Below are positions 1 to 16,305 of a stretch of DNA of 64,000 nucleotides, one piece after another (within the stretch, counting starts at the first letter, position 1; each line of letters starts with the position of its first letter). The notes beneath the pieces were generated by a model. It had not been told where the DNA came from and ran no database searches. It worked only from the letters and a program-made list of their open reading frames with translations. Origin of the DNA: Priapulus caudatus (taxonomy: Eukaryota > Priapulida > Priapulimorpha > Priapulimorphida > Priapulidae); assembly GCF_000485595.1 (NCBI RefSeq), contig NW_014577178.1, positions 57,669 through 121,668 on the forward strand, given 5' to 3'. Position numbers and translations under genes: made by a program.

Positions 1-69
1 ACAGACAGACACACACACACACGTACGCACGCACACACATACAGACACAAACAAGCGAGCACACACGCA

Positions 70-100
<31 letters not shown>

Positions 101-108
101 GTTCTCTC
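1..108. repeat. (CA)n/(CACG)n microsatellite at window edge
   Basis: The first 108 bases are almost entirely alternating CA and CACG units. It is a compound dinucleotide/tetranucleotide repeat that is probably cut by the window edge. No coding potential. Confidence 0.9.
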
Positions 109-2118
109 TGCGTGCGTCTCTTCACGCAAGTCAGACGCTTCTCGAACAATTTCAGAGCTATTTCACTGTCGCGCACACACCTGCGCATGACACAACGTGA
201 ATGTAGTCAAAACTGCCAGAGTATTTAAAACGAAGGCATGTGCGGTTTCAAGTAAATCCATTGTCTGAAAATCGCCGCCGCCTATTTCTGATCATCCGTA
301 CGTGGATCCAAATATTTCAGCTAAAGACTGCTAGCTAAGACGCTGAGGCTAAGCTACTGATGGACATTCTCCATTGTTCGCTCACCTGGGGTAGTACGCT
401 CTGTATAATTCAAGCAAGAAAAATTCCCGTTCGTTGATAATTTCAGGAAATAAAACCTGATATACTGGTTACACGATAAAGCTACATGTATTTTTATTCG
501 ACTCCCCGGCATCATACCAAATAGGCAGAGCCGTCGCTGTCTGGTTAAACTCCGAACTGGAATCGGTAAATTCTCGTGGTATGACGCAACTGTCACTGTA
601 TTTGCCGAGCGTAAACGCCTTGAAGGAATGTCCGTGTCCTCCTGTAAGCCACGTCGCCTACTCTAGGGAGTGGGGTAGGAGCGGAATTAGCATTCAGGAA
701 GGTGGCGGACATGATGGAATAGAGAGTGCTCAGGTTAAAGCCCAGGCAGCTGTGATTGGCTGCAGGGCCAGGGCTCAGATGGCACGCAGATGAAGCTCAT
801 CACTTTGGAGATTGTGGCCGGTGCAAAAACATCGCAAACCCATAAACTCAATATTAATTAAATCCTATCAAAACGGGACTGGCCTATAATGTCGTATTAT
901 GCTAGGCCCTGCTTGTTCGGCTCCCTTGTCGGTCCAATAGCAAGGGAAATCCGCGATGTAGCTTGGCTTGGGTGGAAAGACCACACGCGATGCTGCTCTT
1001 CACAGAAACAACAGAGGGATGAATGCATATACCGTTACACCCATAACAGAACCATTAGAGCTTTTCGCACATGCTGATATCAAAAGGCAGCCGATGACAA
1101 AAAATACTAACATTTCCGCTACGCAATCCGCGAGTGAAGAACGGCATAATTGTTCACACGTTTCTGCATACATTATAATCGTGCACGCAATTTTTTAATC
1201 AATGGCGAATAAAATATTTGATGAAATGAAGCAAATGAGCGTTTTTGTTCAGCTTATTGGTACAAGCCCGGCGCTTAACCAGCCCATTCCGAGGAATACA
1301 CAGCCGTGTGCAGCGTGATTAGATTTACATCGTCATCCCACTGATCATTACGGTAGCGCAGCTACCCACTTTGAATTCTACACAACACGCAGAGCGACAG
1401 ACGCAGACATCTTCATTTCGTTTGCGAGTGTTAGCACCTTACATAGTGCACAAAGTGAAGCCACCTCGGTCGTTACTTGTCCCACGTACACGTGCCGAGG
1501 CCAGTTGCGTGGCATGCAACGTTATCAGCGACACGACCGCAGATGTTTGGAAGACAAGGTTAATATGATTACCGACGAATCTCTGCTCTGAAACTATTAG
1601 CAAATGTCAAGAAAGCTTGCATGTCGCTAATTGTTCCTCTGGGGCACACAAACGCGCAGGCAAATAACGTTCGAGTGTGGCACGGACTCTATTATCCGCT
1701 GGCAGATCACTGTCCTACAATGCCACACAATCACATGTTATTCGAGATAACAGGCAAATAATATGCTCCGCAAGGCAAGTATTTTCTTTCCAGATCCGTC
1801 ACAGCGTTCCTGGGCTTCACATCGCTGCTCTTTATGCGAAGCCATCAACAAGTGAGGTGAAATGCAAGATATAAAGTTTATACGAAAATCTGTGAAAAAC
1901 ATGAACAACACGGAAATTGCACGACGCGCACACAGTGTTGCAAAGTCTAAACACCCGTGCCGATTAGACTTAGTGTCATAGTCATAGCAGATTATTACAA
2001 TACTATTCTTATAGCGCTATACTACGATCCAAGTCGGTACATATTAAAGTTGTGACAGTAAATTAATATTAGAAATTTATGTAATGACATAATGATAATA
2101 TTTTATAGATAGACTTAC
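109..2118. other. No gene recognised; probable intron of the minus-strand gene
   Basis: The open frames here are short and none is bounded by good splice sites or resembles a family I know. The next downstream exon of the minus-strand gene (in vertebrate E-proteins, the one leading to the RRRPLH and KKVRKVPPGLPSS motifs) was looked for on the minus strand and not found. I therefore read this as intron, with the gene continuing to the left of the window. Confidence 0.5.
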
Positions 2119-2186
2119 CTGGGTGGTATTCCCATTGTCCCTACTTGAATATGGCATAGAGGGATAAGGCATCTCTTTACTTTTCC
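2119..2186 (-). CDS. Internal coding exon of E-protein-like (class I bHLH) gene, 68 nt
   Basis: On the minus strand a polypyrimidine acceptor (tttcttatag) precedes the exon and a strong donor (gtaagtc) follows it. The 68 nt read as two bases completing a codon, then 22 codons beginning KSKEMPYPSMP and ending YSSRDNGNTTQ, leaving phase 0. The other open frame gives an unremarkable peptide. From memory, vertebrate TCF4 and TCF12 carry a 22-residue exon at the corresponding place with S.E...S..YSRD.G....Q, and the length, the phase and the final Q agree. The entry phase fits both upstream exons (19319-19388 and 3722-3992), each of which leaves a single G. E-proteins are nuclear transcription factors that dimerise with tissue-specific bHLH proteins on CANNTG sites. 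This segment belongs to the unstructured N-terminal half, so the family call rests on short motifs and gene structure and not on the bHLH domain itself. Confidence 0.66.
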
Positions 2187-3721
2187 CTATAAGAAAAATA
2201 ACAGTTAGACAGTTAGTACAGAGTTATTTACTGAATCTTTAGTGTTAAAATTGTACACATAACAGAAAACGTTTTAAATACAAAATCACAAATGTAAAAC
2301 CCCTGTAACATATATGGCTCCAAGACTCCTACACATAATGTGCTTTACTATCTTAATATTACTGCCTAAGTAATCCCCCCCCCCAATATATAATTTCCCT
2401 CCCTATATGAATTCACACGATTTACAGTGTTCACTGATTAAAGTCAGTGATGTGGATTTCCACACGTTCATGTTCACGCTTATGGTTATAATAGGCTCCT
2501 TAAAATAGAAGTGTCTGTGTGCGGGAAGGACTGGCAAGGATAGCAAGTATTGTTTGGTTTGCAATTACCATTCAGACTAAAAAACGCAACAAGTAAATGC
2601 CGACTATAAATAGGTTATTTCAGTGGTGGTGTTACGGAACTGTAGAAATACAAGGCATTGCCGGCAATTTGCTGACAGAAATAATAAGCTCCCTCCTCCT
2701 AGGTTCTTTGGTGCACGGAAAACAACCGCCTATCCTATTTTAACTTCTATCAATCAACAGCTGAAGAATAACAACTAAACTAAATATTCTAGCAAACTCA
2801 ACATTGTAAACACTACTGTACATCATAATTTTAAACAAATGCGTATTCATACTAAAGTTATCACGAATAACAAACAATTTTAAGAGGAATAGATGGCAAC
2901 TATACTTCACTGTGTAATAAACGGGGAGCCGCAAACGCAGTCTTATCTATAATCTATATGTGCATTTATCTAGGATTTGTTCCATCATAGATTTATATTC
3001 AAGAAAAAATACGGTTTATGACAGTAAGTTTAAATAACAGTTTCTACAAATAGTGGGATGTAAAGTCGTCACATATATATATATTTAGTATATATGCAAT
3101 TATATAATGAAACATGTATGTTACGAAATACTTAGAAATACCTGTACTAGCTAGCATCCTTATTAATTGCATTCACTTCTCAACAGAATAATGTTCATAC
3201 GTCAGATTTCATGACAAAAATATCACAATTTACAATGTGCCCTTTCTGCCTACGTACATATGACATTAAATTATTAAATTAAAACTTAAATTTATATTAT
3301 ACAGAAGAAATGATGGACAGAAAGCATGCAATAGGCGTAACTTCGAGATTGTTGAAGTGCTTTCATTATATTCGTGTAAACAAAAACCCAGCCAACAAAC
3401 TGAACTGTGCCTAAATTTTAGACGAAATTCAACAAGTTAAAAGGGCACAGTTTATTGTAGTAACGCATGACAAATTATTCCTCATGCATATCATGTCAAT
3501 GATTAAAATATGACGGATAGACTTGTAAATGGTTGTTGGTATTTCACATGAATCCACGATAACATTTAAATAACAACGAATAAACATTAAATGTTTGGGA
3601 CTATTGTCGAGAGAAGACTTTAGGTAACTGCATGCTGCAGATTCATTGTTTATCTGATTTCTTTAGAACCGCCAAAGATACAGCCACGATGCGCAACGCA
3701 ATTAAGCGCGAAGAAACATAC
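2187..3721. other. Intron, 1.5 kb, AT-rich
   Basis: This lies between the alternative first exon and the 68-nt exon on the minus strand. It is AT-rich, has a C10 homopolymer near 2374 and a short TATA-type repeat near 3076, and contains no open frame with splice sites that I could support. Confidence 0.6.
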
Positions 3722-3992
3722 CAGTGCACTGTCCATAGAACTGGCCTCCTGGCCCGAACCTACTCTCGATGTTAGGGGTATGATACAGCGGGGGTGGACT
3801 GCTGTAGCCCGGGGGTGGGGAGTACGGCAACACATTGCCACCACCCACAAACGGAGTTCTTCCACTGGCCACAAATCTAATGCCGTTATTCACTGACCGA
3901 TCGCCGCCGCCGCCGTCGTTGTTGTTGTTGTTGTTTACTCTCACAAACGGACCCGCGTTGCCGCTACCGTAGCCCTGACACGGCCACTCCAT
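3722..3992 (-). CDS. Alternative first coding exon of E-protein-like gene (90 codons + 1 nt)
   Basis: The ATG at 3992-3990 opens a frame of 90 codons that starts MEWPCQGYGSG and ends GPGGQFYGQCT, followed by one G and a donor (gtatgttt). In the middle are a run of five or six Asn and a Gly run (GTT/GCC-type triplet repeats), then a Pro/Tyr/Ser-rich stretch (YSPPPGYSSPPPLY). The phase-1 exit matches the 68-nt exon, so the joined protein would continue G-KSKEMP. The in-frame codons upstream of the ATG only offer a GTG, so the ATG is the sensible start. A CpG-rich block lies immediately upstream, as expected of a promoter. Vertebrate TCF4 and TCF12 are known to use several alternative 5' exons giving isoforms without the first activation domain. 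I infer the same arrangement here. I do not recognise the peptide itself as any named domain. Confidence 0.62.
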
Positions 3993-4335
3993 AGCGTAGA
4001 AGCCAACCGAACGCAGAAGTATTGGGGATGCACAGGCTCCCCTTTTCACTCACTCGATGAACTCCCGTGTAAAGTTCAAGTCGTAAACACGCGCGTGCGT
4101 GCGGTCGGGAAGCAGCGTCCGCCGCCCGAGCAGCGGCCTTTTACAGGCAGGCGCGATCACACAGACAATATACACTAGCCGTGCACGTCGACGGCCCTAC
4201 GTGCGTTCTCCTCACTGGCCGTGAGTGTTTTCTCAAGCGACTGCTGAGCCCGGTGCTCACGGAGGACGCTGCGAAGCGGAGAGCAACGAGCGCGGCGTTA
4301 CGCTAGGCGATTCTCTCGTCCCGCGAGCAGCGGGA
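3993..4335 (-). promoter_or_regulatory. CpG-rich promoter/5' leader of the alternative first exon
   Basis: This stretch directly upstream of the ATG (minus-strand sense) is much richer in C, G and CpG than the AT-rich surroundings, with GCGCGTGCGTGCGG-type runs and GCCGCCCG. It also contains a small perfect hairpin near 4319-4337 (GTCCCGC/GCGGGAC). No clear TATA box was seen at a fixed distance. The promoter call is inference from composition and position. Confidence 0.45.
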
Positions 4336-7300
4336 CACGTTAACCCTTTGCGCTAGGCAAAATGGCAGCATCGCTACGCGCCGTGGCTGTATCCAAAAAA
4401 CACTGGTGCCTGGTTGCGCAGTCACTACTGCTGATCGGCGGCTACCGGTAATGCACTGAGGCGGGCGTAGTGAAATGCTAAGTACAACTGACAGATGTTT
4501 TGCTGCTCTGTGTTTTCCGAATGCGTTCAGATCGCAGCTAGACAAGTGCTAGCAGACTGGCAATCGGAAGTCAATTTCAACAAAAACGCCATACGTGTTC
4601 TGTCTGTCACTGGATCGCGATGCGCTCAGCTTCCCTCATCTCACTCATTCTCTATCTCTTCATTTCTACCACTGGCTTGGATAATGGGCACGCAATTGGC
4701 GGAATGCACAATGTACGTTCGTTGCTGGTTGCTAATAGATGCAGACCGCTATTACGAACTATTATTAAACTAATTCTGATCACTTGCCGAGAGCAGCTGC
4801 CAGATGACTGCACGAATCAGTCGAGCTACGCGTTCGACGTGGATAACAAGCAATTTTCACAGCGTCATCACTTGAGCACACCGCTTACATTCCTAGCCTC
4901 ACTTTCGACGAAATCTGTCCACCCTTACTAATGACCACAACTGTCCTCCCCCGCGTCGTTTACACGAGACGAACACGATCGGGCGTCTCCAGGTTAATTC
5001 AATGAAGACTTTCCGTCGACTCGAAAACGGTTACTTTCACAGCTAACAGAACGCTATCCGATAGCGCATAATCCCGCACGCTGTCACTCGTCTCCCAGTG
5101 CACAGGGAAGCAGTGGAACCCGCACACCAACCGGTTACAGACTGAATACGGCTCACAGCGACACACTTATCTACGCACACAATTCTCCGCGGACCTCCAT
5201 GCACCACTTGTCAGGCACCTGGAAGATCAAAGAGGACCTACAACAAAGACACTGCTTCTGGGGCAATTCGCTCAACGTGCGGTAGTTAACACCTTTGCCT
5301 CCATTGAGACACAGCAAGTTCTGCTAAGCACCGGCAAGGAGACGGCAGCAAACACCTGTTTTTTTAATACACGCGCCACGCACTACATTGTGGTGTCTAG
5401 GCGTATTCCCTGCACTTAACAGTCGCACACAAAAGATTATACTACTGGTGGCTGTAGTAATTTTCTATGTGCTCCATGAAACACATAATTATTATGTCCT
5501 AGCCAAATTATGCAGGAAATATGTAGATTGTTAATGCAAATAGGAGATGTTTTCTATACGGTCTACTGCGAAGTAAGAAATGGCAATGCAAACGCAGATG
5601 TTATTTTAGTAATATGTAGGGTAAATTATTATCTCGCTAACGGGCATCATAATATTAATTGGAATAATAAATCTACATACTAGCCTCGTGTAATCAACAC
5701 TAAAATTTGAAAAGAATAACAAACGCTATACAATTACGCGAACCAATGTATATTTTACGATGCGTTTAAAGTAAAATGTTGTGAAAGTTTCAATTAAACA
5801 TGATTACAACAACAATACATGAAATACTGGAAACGCCCGCAAAGTGTAGCAACCAGTCAGACAAGTCTGCAGTAGAGGTGGGCACTATACAATACACAAT
5901 GAAGTAGCCAATCACTGCTTACAGCCATTGGTTTAACATGTACTTTATAAATGGTGACTGCATGTGTTTGAACAAAGCAAGCAGGTCTGAAAATAATAGC
6001 AACCGCGGGTAATTAATTAATTAACCATTACCGGGGGGGGGGGTGCCAGTGTGGATAGAACAGACATGCAAAACTACAAATGTGTATAAAAGTGTAACAA
6101 CACACTCGCGTGTCCTTTAAACTTGGCTACATTTTCGAGGGAAGTAAAATAAATAGGAATATTTCTGGCGATCCTGACATTAAGCAATATATCAATGCGC
6201 CACTGCCCTCGTGCACGCGGGCTGAGAGAATGAATTCGCCGTCCTACATACTTCAGAACAGTCTGCCGTAATATTTTTTTACTGGGCACTACGACATTGT
6301 CGCCGCGGCACTGCGATTACCCGCTCGGTTACGGCCGAGCCCCTTTGATCTGTTAAGTATTGTTCCGGGCACCGACCATGCGCATAATCGGATACTTGAA
6401 ATTAGCGATATACTGTAACTGTGATTGATCGCTGGGAGCTTGAAGATCAACCGCCTGCCCGTGTGAACACGGGTGCGTGTTTGCTCTATCTGCATAGGCC
6501 AACTCGCGAGGAAACCGGCGTGTTATAACAGTTGGCCATGAGCAAACAGCAAAAAATTCCGCCCTGTCAACAGTTCGTGGCTCGGATGTCATGCCTCATT
6601 CAGCACAGAGATCAGTTCAATTGGCTTTTGATGCAGCGAGATTTCACTATCAGGTTAGTGTGTTTTCCATGATAAATGCTAACATGGCCGGGGCGTGCAA
6701 ACCTGATCAATTCTCGGCACAATCAGCCCTAATCAACGCTACACGGGGAGCGCGGAGACAGGCGCAGGTAATGCACACGCCCAGCACACGTAACTGTCGA
6801 TACTGCAATTTGGACTCACCTGACGCCATGCCCCAGGTTAGAAAAGCTCGCACGTCTAATGTTACGTCTAAAGGCATATACATATTGCGTGCGCGCGTTT
6901 CCGCGCGTGTGCTCGGTAGGATATCTAACGTTGTATTATGTATCGGGTTATTTTACACGAGTATCTTATTGTATTTATTTCCGAGGGGGGACGAATCCTT
7001 CATTTGCGGTGACGACACAAACCCTGATAGCACGGAATGTGTTGGCCTAGATCAATCCCAAATGAACATCAGGAGACGGCATCACTGGTAGTGGAAGCCC
7101 GACGATCATCGCTGATAGCATCTCTAGGCATCCCATATGTAGTTACTATGCGCGTATTTACTGTAGCAGCAGACATCTGCGCAGCACGTGAAACTCGCCA
7201 AGGTTTTTTAAGCTATCATACCAGTTTGTTTTGCCAAGTAATATGTGATAATACCTCAGATGCTCTAACAACAAGCAATATGCTGGTGACCAATCAGAAT

Positions 7301-9650
7301 AGATTTCGTGATGTAGGGCTGTGCAACCTGATGCGAAAGGCAGCCACGAATAAACGGCAGGAACAATATGTGTGATGGAAGCTTATTACAGCGCTATCAC
7401 GCACCCACCATGCAACCACGCTGACCTAAGCTACGGGGAATCTAAAACAGTTTGCCAAACATGGAATTTACGGGAACCATAAGTAAAACATCAACAGTCA
7501 AACACTCGTTTTCCACGGCTTAAATTTAGCAAACAGACCGCGCAGCTTTTAAAGCCATTTTGTGTCATTTTGACCCACTAGAGGTCAGCACCTTCTAACG
7601 GCACGTAATATGCGCTAGCAGCGCTCTGACAAACATTGTCCAGCCCAAGCAGTCTGGCCAGCATGATATATAATATGCAGACGAACATAAATGGGTATCA
7701 TACCTAGATATTATTACACACATTACACGGCTGCTTAATTTTCAAGAGACCAAGGAATGTACTGGACGTCATTGCTGGAATGACGAACGAAACTCTGCAG
7801 TCTCTATAGACCCTACAGCATTTATCAGCACAATACCTGACTGACTCACACAATGAGCCATATACAGTAAGTAATACATGTATACACACATGACGCATTT
7901 AGAAGACATATTTCCCATATTATTAATTATAGCGGATACATGTCTCGCAGAGTGAAGCAGTATTATAATGGCTGGGGCATAGATCGGTCGGGGGAGGGGA
8001 CACATACATGTAGTGTGAGCGAATGCAACGAGAGAGAAATGAGAGATGACAAATGCACTACGTTCTTCAGGAAGCAGCTGCTTGCTGCACTCAAATGCCC
8101 GGCCACCAGGGAGATTCCACAAAAGCTATTATGTTATCTTTATCCCGAAGCTGTAAATACAGAGACAGTGAAATGAGATTCCAGAATTACCCTTTGGCAA
8201 GTGTAGAACACGGAGAGACAACCGAAAATCTATTATTGCCACAAGTGTGGCCCTTGATCAAGCTTCGATCTCGACTGATAAACAATCCATCCGTAATTTA
8301 AAAATCCATCAAAGGACGCGTGTGGACCTCAAAAACGAAGACGAATAAAAGACGTACGAGACTGCTCTCACCCCACAAGACACTATATCTTTCCGCCAAT
8401 GTTTCGCCATGCACCACTCACCACCAGCTATACTAATTCAAGCATGCAGGGACGACCCAATGAGGACATAGCGCGTGAAGCTGAAGCGACACAGAGCTCA
8501 CAGAGACCACCTTACTATAATCATGTCTAATGTGCGACAGAGAACATCACCGAGTGATATCCAGACGCTACAAGAAACAAGCACGCCCAGTGCAAACACT
8601 GCACCAGCTTCAGCGACCATAACCACACACAAAGATGCGGCACGCCAGCATTTTGTGTGACTATATACGACTGTGCAAAGCCGTGTAAACAGGATGAGGC
8701 CATCGCCTTGCGACGATGTGCCCGCACACAAAAGTGCGGCAGGGACCGGCACTTTGCTATACTCCTCTCTACGCGTGTATACGGAGTGCGGCAATGCACA
8801 ACGCGTTCATACAGCCGACACGGCGGATCAGTACGGCTCGATGCGTGACGTTTTCATCCGCGATCCTGTCTCGGTTTGGGTGCTGCGAACGGCAGAGATG
8901 CAATTAAGGATCAGTTGCGAGGCTTGCCTGTGGGTCAAGTGCTGCAGCAACGATCCCGCGGCAAAGCTGTGTGCGGCTCACAACATCCGCTTAGCCATTA
9001 AAGCATGATAACATCAAAATTGAAAAATTATAGATTGAGTGACGGTAAGCTGACATTAGCGAAACTTGGTTAATTAGTAGCTACATTACGGCTGATCGAT
9101 ACCAAACACCTTCAGCAAATGTGATCAGAAATATCACCCGATTTAGTATTTAGTGATGATGCAAAACAACCAAACCTTATAACCGTGACAGTAATGCGTA
9201 TAACAGCTCGGCTAGTGTAGGTTAAATTTTAAGTATGGCTTTAAAAAATTTAGGGAAATCTTCAAGAATTCTTGCAAATAAGGCTTTGTGCAAAAAAATG
9301 TTCGAAAGCTCACGTTAGAAAAATTTTGTTGCGACTTCCACCCGACGGCTTATAAATTTGTGAAGTTTTACAAGCAACCGTCTGCTAACTGTTTTCGATG
9401 TACTGTAGAATCCGCTGACCTTTTAACGCAGCAATATCGCACGTGTATAGTAGACACCAAACTGACAGATATAACTTCCAACTCTAGACAATTCCATTTT
9501 TGTGCAGGTTTCTCGTTTCGAGAAGTCAGAAAATGAATCCATCTCAAACATATACGCTGAAAACGCTATAACAAAACTATTATTATTATTATGATGATGA
9601 TTATTATTTTGTTATGTTTGCATTTTATTATTATTTATAATAGTATTAAA

Positions 9651-9651
<1 letters not shown>
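4336..9651. other. No gene recognised; intron-like DNA with CpG-moderate patches
   Basis: Several frames of 60-166 codons exist. The longest is on the plus strand at 6591-7091 and contains three internal donor-like CAGGT sites. None matches a family I know, and frames of this size are expected by chance in 64 kb. Patches near 4.3-5.3, 6.2-7.2 and 8.3-9.0 kb have more CpG than the rest and might hold further untranslated exons or promoters. A G10 homopolymer lies near 6033. Confidence 0.45.

Positions 9652-9699
<48 letters not shown>
9652..9699. repeat. (TTA)n microsatellite
   Basis: An uninterrupted trinucleotide tract of about 16 TTA units, preceded by imperfect copies from about 9577. Translated, it gives a meaningless poly-Tyr frame. 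Confidence 0.9.
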
Positions 9700-9700
<1 letters not shown>

Positions 9701-10467
9701 TGGAGATTTTTCATATAAAGTTTGCTATGACATTTTAAATGTTAGTTTGCTCAGCAAACACTGCCTTGTCGTATCATCACAAAAGCTTGTAAACATACAT
9801 CAAAATACCTTTGTAGACCCGTCAACTCTAAACTAACTCCAGCTGTTGGGTTTTAACATTCAAACTCTGCGATGCAAACAAGTGAGCATTCTCGGAGAAA
9901 ATCTAAGAATAATAAACCCATTTGTTGCCATATATGGCCGTCGTTGCCCGCGGACAAGGCTATGATGCATAAAGCAGATTTCCAAAATTATACTAGGGAA
10001 AGTGATCGACTACTGAATGACGTGCACCACACGATAGGATAGGCAATCGATTAACTACACAAAATGCGCAATTTTGGGTGGTGCTAACCGCCAGAATGTG
10101 ACCTTTTCCGTGAAGCTATGAAAGATGCACTAAACGCATAGCATTGGATGGTATATTAAAGAGTAGAGTTTATTTTTATAGTGACAAGCGTAAGTTAAAC
10201 TCGAACTGTTTCATTGATCTCTGTATAGATAGAAAATAATGAGATAATTCTAGCTGTAATTCAAGAACCGATTTGTTAAGAAGGCGCAGCAATGTAAAAT
10301 ATAATAAAAAATAATGGCACAAAAAGACAGCAGTTATTTAAAGAAGCTTTACAGATATTCCCTATTCCACGAACATAAACGAGCTTCCAGTTCGAAACCT
10401 GACCATGAAAATTGTTTGAAGCCTTTTTATGTTATTTAATTTATAGTAATCACCAACCCATTAAAAT
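9700..10467. other. No feature recognised
   Basis: AT-rich single-copy-looking DNA between two microsatellites. No splice-bounded open frame and no repeat shared with the rest of the window. Confidence 0.5.
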
Positions 10468-10513
10468 CACACGCACGCACGCACGCACGCACTTACACAC
10501 ACACACGTACACG

Positions 10514-10564
<51 letters not shown>

Positions 10565-10568
10565 CACA

Positions 10569-10609
<41 letters not shown>

Positions 10610-10631
10610 AACACACACCACACAGCACACA

Positions 10632-10663
<32 letters not shown>

Positions 10664-10775
10664 GCACAGCACGCACACGCACACGCCGCACGCGAAACTC
10701 ACAACGCGCACACGCACACGCGCACGCGCACACGCGCACGGCGCACACGCGCACACGCACAACCGCACACGCACA
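10468..10775. repeat. (CA)n/(CGCA)n compound microsatellite, Z-DNA prone
   Basis: About 300 bp of strictly alternating pyrimidine-purine sequence made of CA, CACG and CGCGCA units with very few breaks (for example near 10562 and 10610). Frames on both strands read as His/Thr or Cys/Val repeats and are not genes. Confidence 0.92.
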
Positions 10776-11411
10776 GTATATATTATATAGATATCACAGA
10801 TTTCTTGTTTGTAATATAGTCACTCCTAGCATGCTTTCACGGGGTTATAGTCAATATATATAGGAAGTCCCGGTTTTGTCGTTTGTTGCACATACGCATA
10901 CTACATAAATTACTCACGCCGCGAACGCACGCACGACGCACACATGTGTAAGCAACCGAGTGAAAAATAAAATTCATACCGTCGTGCTATAGTTTTAAAG
11001 GTCTTGACCACTTTTATAATATTGCTGTAGAATAACGATTTTTGTAACAAAGCAGTCTCATGCCCTGGGACAATGAACGGAATACAATATCAAAAACTCC
11101 GCTTGTATCCCACGCGAGGTAGGTAAAGAATATGTGAAAAAAATATTTATTTTACATTCGTCAACTAAGACCGGGTGTTTCTGTCAAAGGCACCGCGATA
11201 ATGTAAATTCAATTCTAATCAGACGATTTCATATACAGATGCGTGCGTAGATATGTAAACTAAACTGCGGTGTGGTCACATTGCGAGGATGGAGAAACGA
11301 TATAGGCCTAAATAAAAAATGTAATATTTTAGCATCATGATAAAGAACAAGAAAATAGTAATTACGTAGTTACTACTGTAGCGATCACCTACTCAAATAA
11401 CCAAATAATTA

Positions 11412-11413
<2 letters not shown>

Positions 11414-11478
<65 letters not shown>

Positions 11479-11507
11479 CGTGCGTGCGTGCGAGCGTGCG
11501 TGCGTGT
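11414..11507. repeat. (TG)n/(TGCG)n microsatellite
   Basis: About 30 TG units followed by TGCG/AGCG units. It is the same repeat class as at 10468, in the opposite orientation. Confidence 0.92.
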
Positions 11508-12810
11508 TACACAATTCTACGAATCGCATGTGGGCACTTTTTGTAGAATTGTGCAACCATTGTCTCAATACGTGTATAAATTATTTCACAGCCAGTGGCT
11601 CTACGGTGTTCACCGTCACAGAAATGCTCCTGCTGTCCAAACAAACGAGCTAAAATTTCACATTCTCGCTAGTAACGGTATAGATATACAGCGGGTCGAT
11701 TACCCTCGATCTGATTTTTTTGCAACCCTACGGTAAATGATGCTACAGACGCGTCCAATACGTAGGATGAACAGGTGTATAATATTGCGCGCTGTGTGGT
11801 GTGATTCCAAGTTACATGCTAGGGGCTGCTTATGAATGCTTTCGCACCAGCAGTTGGTTCCAGAGTTGGAGCACGGGAAGCCAGAGAATTCTATCTGGTC
11901 GCGGTAAGTTTGTTCACCAATTTCACTTACTGTCTTCACCTGCGTGGTAACTTGTGACGAATAGCAGAGCAAATCAAAAGATCTACCATAATTAGCATTA
12001 ATTTTTAATCAACTGCGAGTTTAATCCCACATTATGTTTCGTCGCAATGACCACCATCCAGTGCATCGTTTCGTGATCGTGTTAAAGGGGGCACATGCAA
12101 ACGAGACGTCATCTATATTCAATTTAGAGGCCGTGCCGTGCCTATAGAAACTTTTATATAACTCAACCGATCACAGATAAATCAACTCGTGTGAAGGTAC
12201 AGGAAAGGATCTCGAATTGAAACTTAGCTGAAAATTGCAGTGAATTACTGCTTTGGGATTGAGGAGGAACTGTATGAAAATGCATTACACCGTCACCTAA
12301 ACTATCATGCTCGAATTTATCACTCTAAACCAGTTAGTCCCGACCTTTATTATCATCTTTATCGCACGTCTGTGGCATCGCCATCCCATAAATGAGAAAT
12401 TATGCTCAAATACGACCAGAAATGCTATTTCAGAAAACGTTAAGTTCGCAGAATTAATTGAAAACATGGGAATTGCGAAATAAAGCTTTGCACATGCAAT
12501 GAACACAAACAGTATAAAAAAGCAGTCAGGTTACAGAATTACTAACTCTTGGGACGTTTGGTAAAATTTTCATAAAATAATTACGTTATGTTACCCAAGA
12601 GAAGCTTTGCAAGTAAGGATTTTAAAACCACAATACTAAGGACCTTACAAAGACCATTAGGTTATTAGAGAATCGTGTGACGACAGTTTACTACATGATT
12701 TACATATGATTTATGTACCAAGTGTATACTAACTTGTATCGCTTGATCACCACATTGATGCCAACACATATTTGAAGCAATCTGTAGTTTCTGGCCATCA
12801 AATTAGTTGT
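11508..12810. other. No gene recognised
   Basis: Ordinary AT-rich sequence. The few open frames are under 100 codons and lack matching splice sites. Confidence 0.5.
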
Positions 12811-12900
12811 TCGAGGGTCACGTAGTGACCCGAGTTTGCTAGGGGGGTCCGGCATGCCCCCCGGAAATTTTTTTTATTCTGAGATGCAATTTCCTGCATT
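12811..12900. repeat. Double-hairpin repeat core with GGGGGGTCCGGCATGCCCCCC
   Basis: Two hairpins sit side by side: GGGTCAC-GTA-GTGACCC at 12815-12831 and a G6/C6 hairpin at 12842-12862, followed by GGAAATTTTT and GAGATGCAATTTCCTGCATT. From memory, sequence of this form (ggggggtccggcatgcccccc, ggaaattt, tgcattctgg) recurs in interspersed repeats of marine invertebrates. I cannot name the family or fix its ends, though it may run on to about 13080. Confidence 0.45.
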
Positions 12901-16296
<3,396 letters not shown>

Positions 16297-16305
16297 GATA
16301 ATATC

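Noticed and set aside
6591-7091. 166-codon plus-strand open frame
   Set aside because: No family resemblance, no clear initiation context and three donor-like CAGGT sites inside. Within the range expected by chance over 128,000 codons of six-frame sequence.
10412-10819. His/Thr and Cys/Val repeat frames
   Set aside because: Direct translation of the CA/CGCA microsatellite. The same applies to 20364-20752, 31132-31447, 39675-40156 and 47029-47395.
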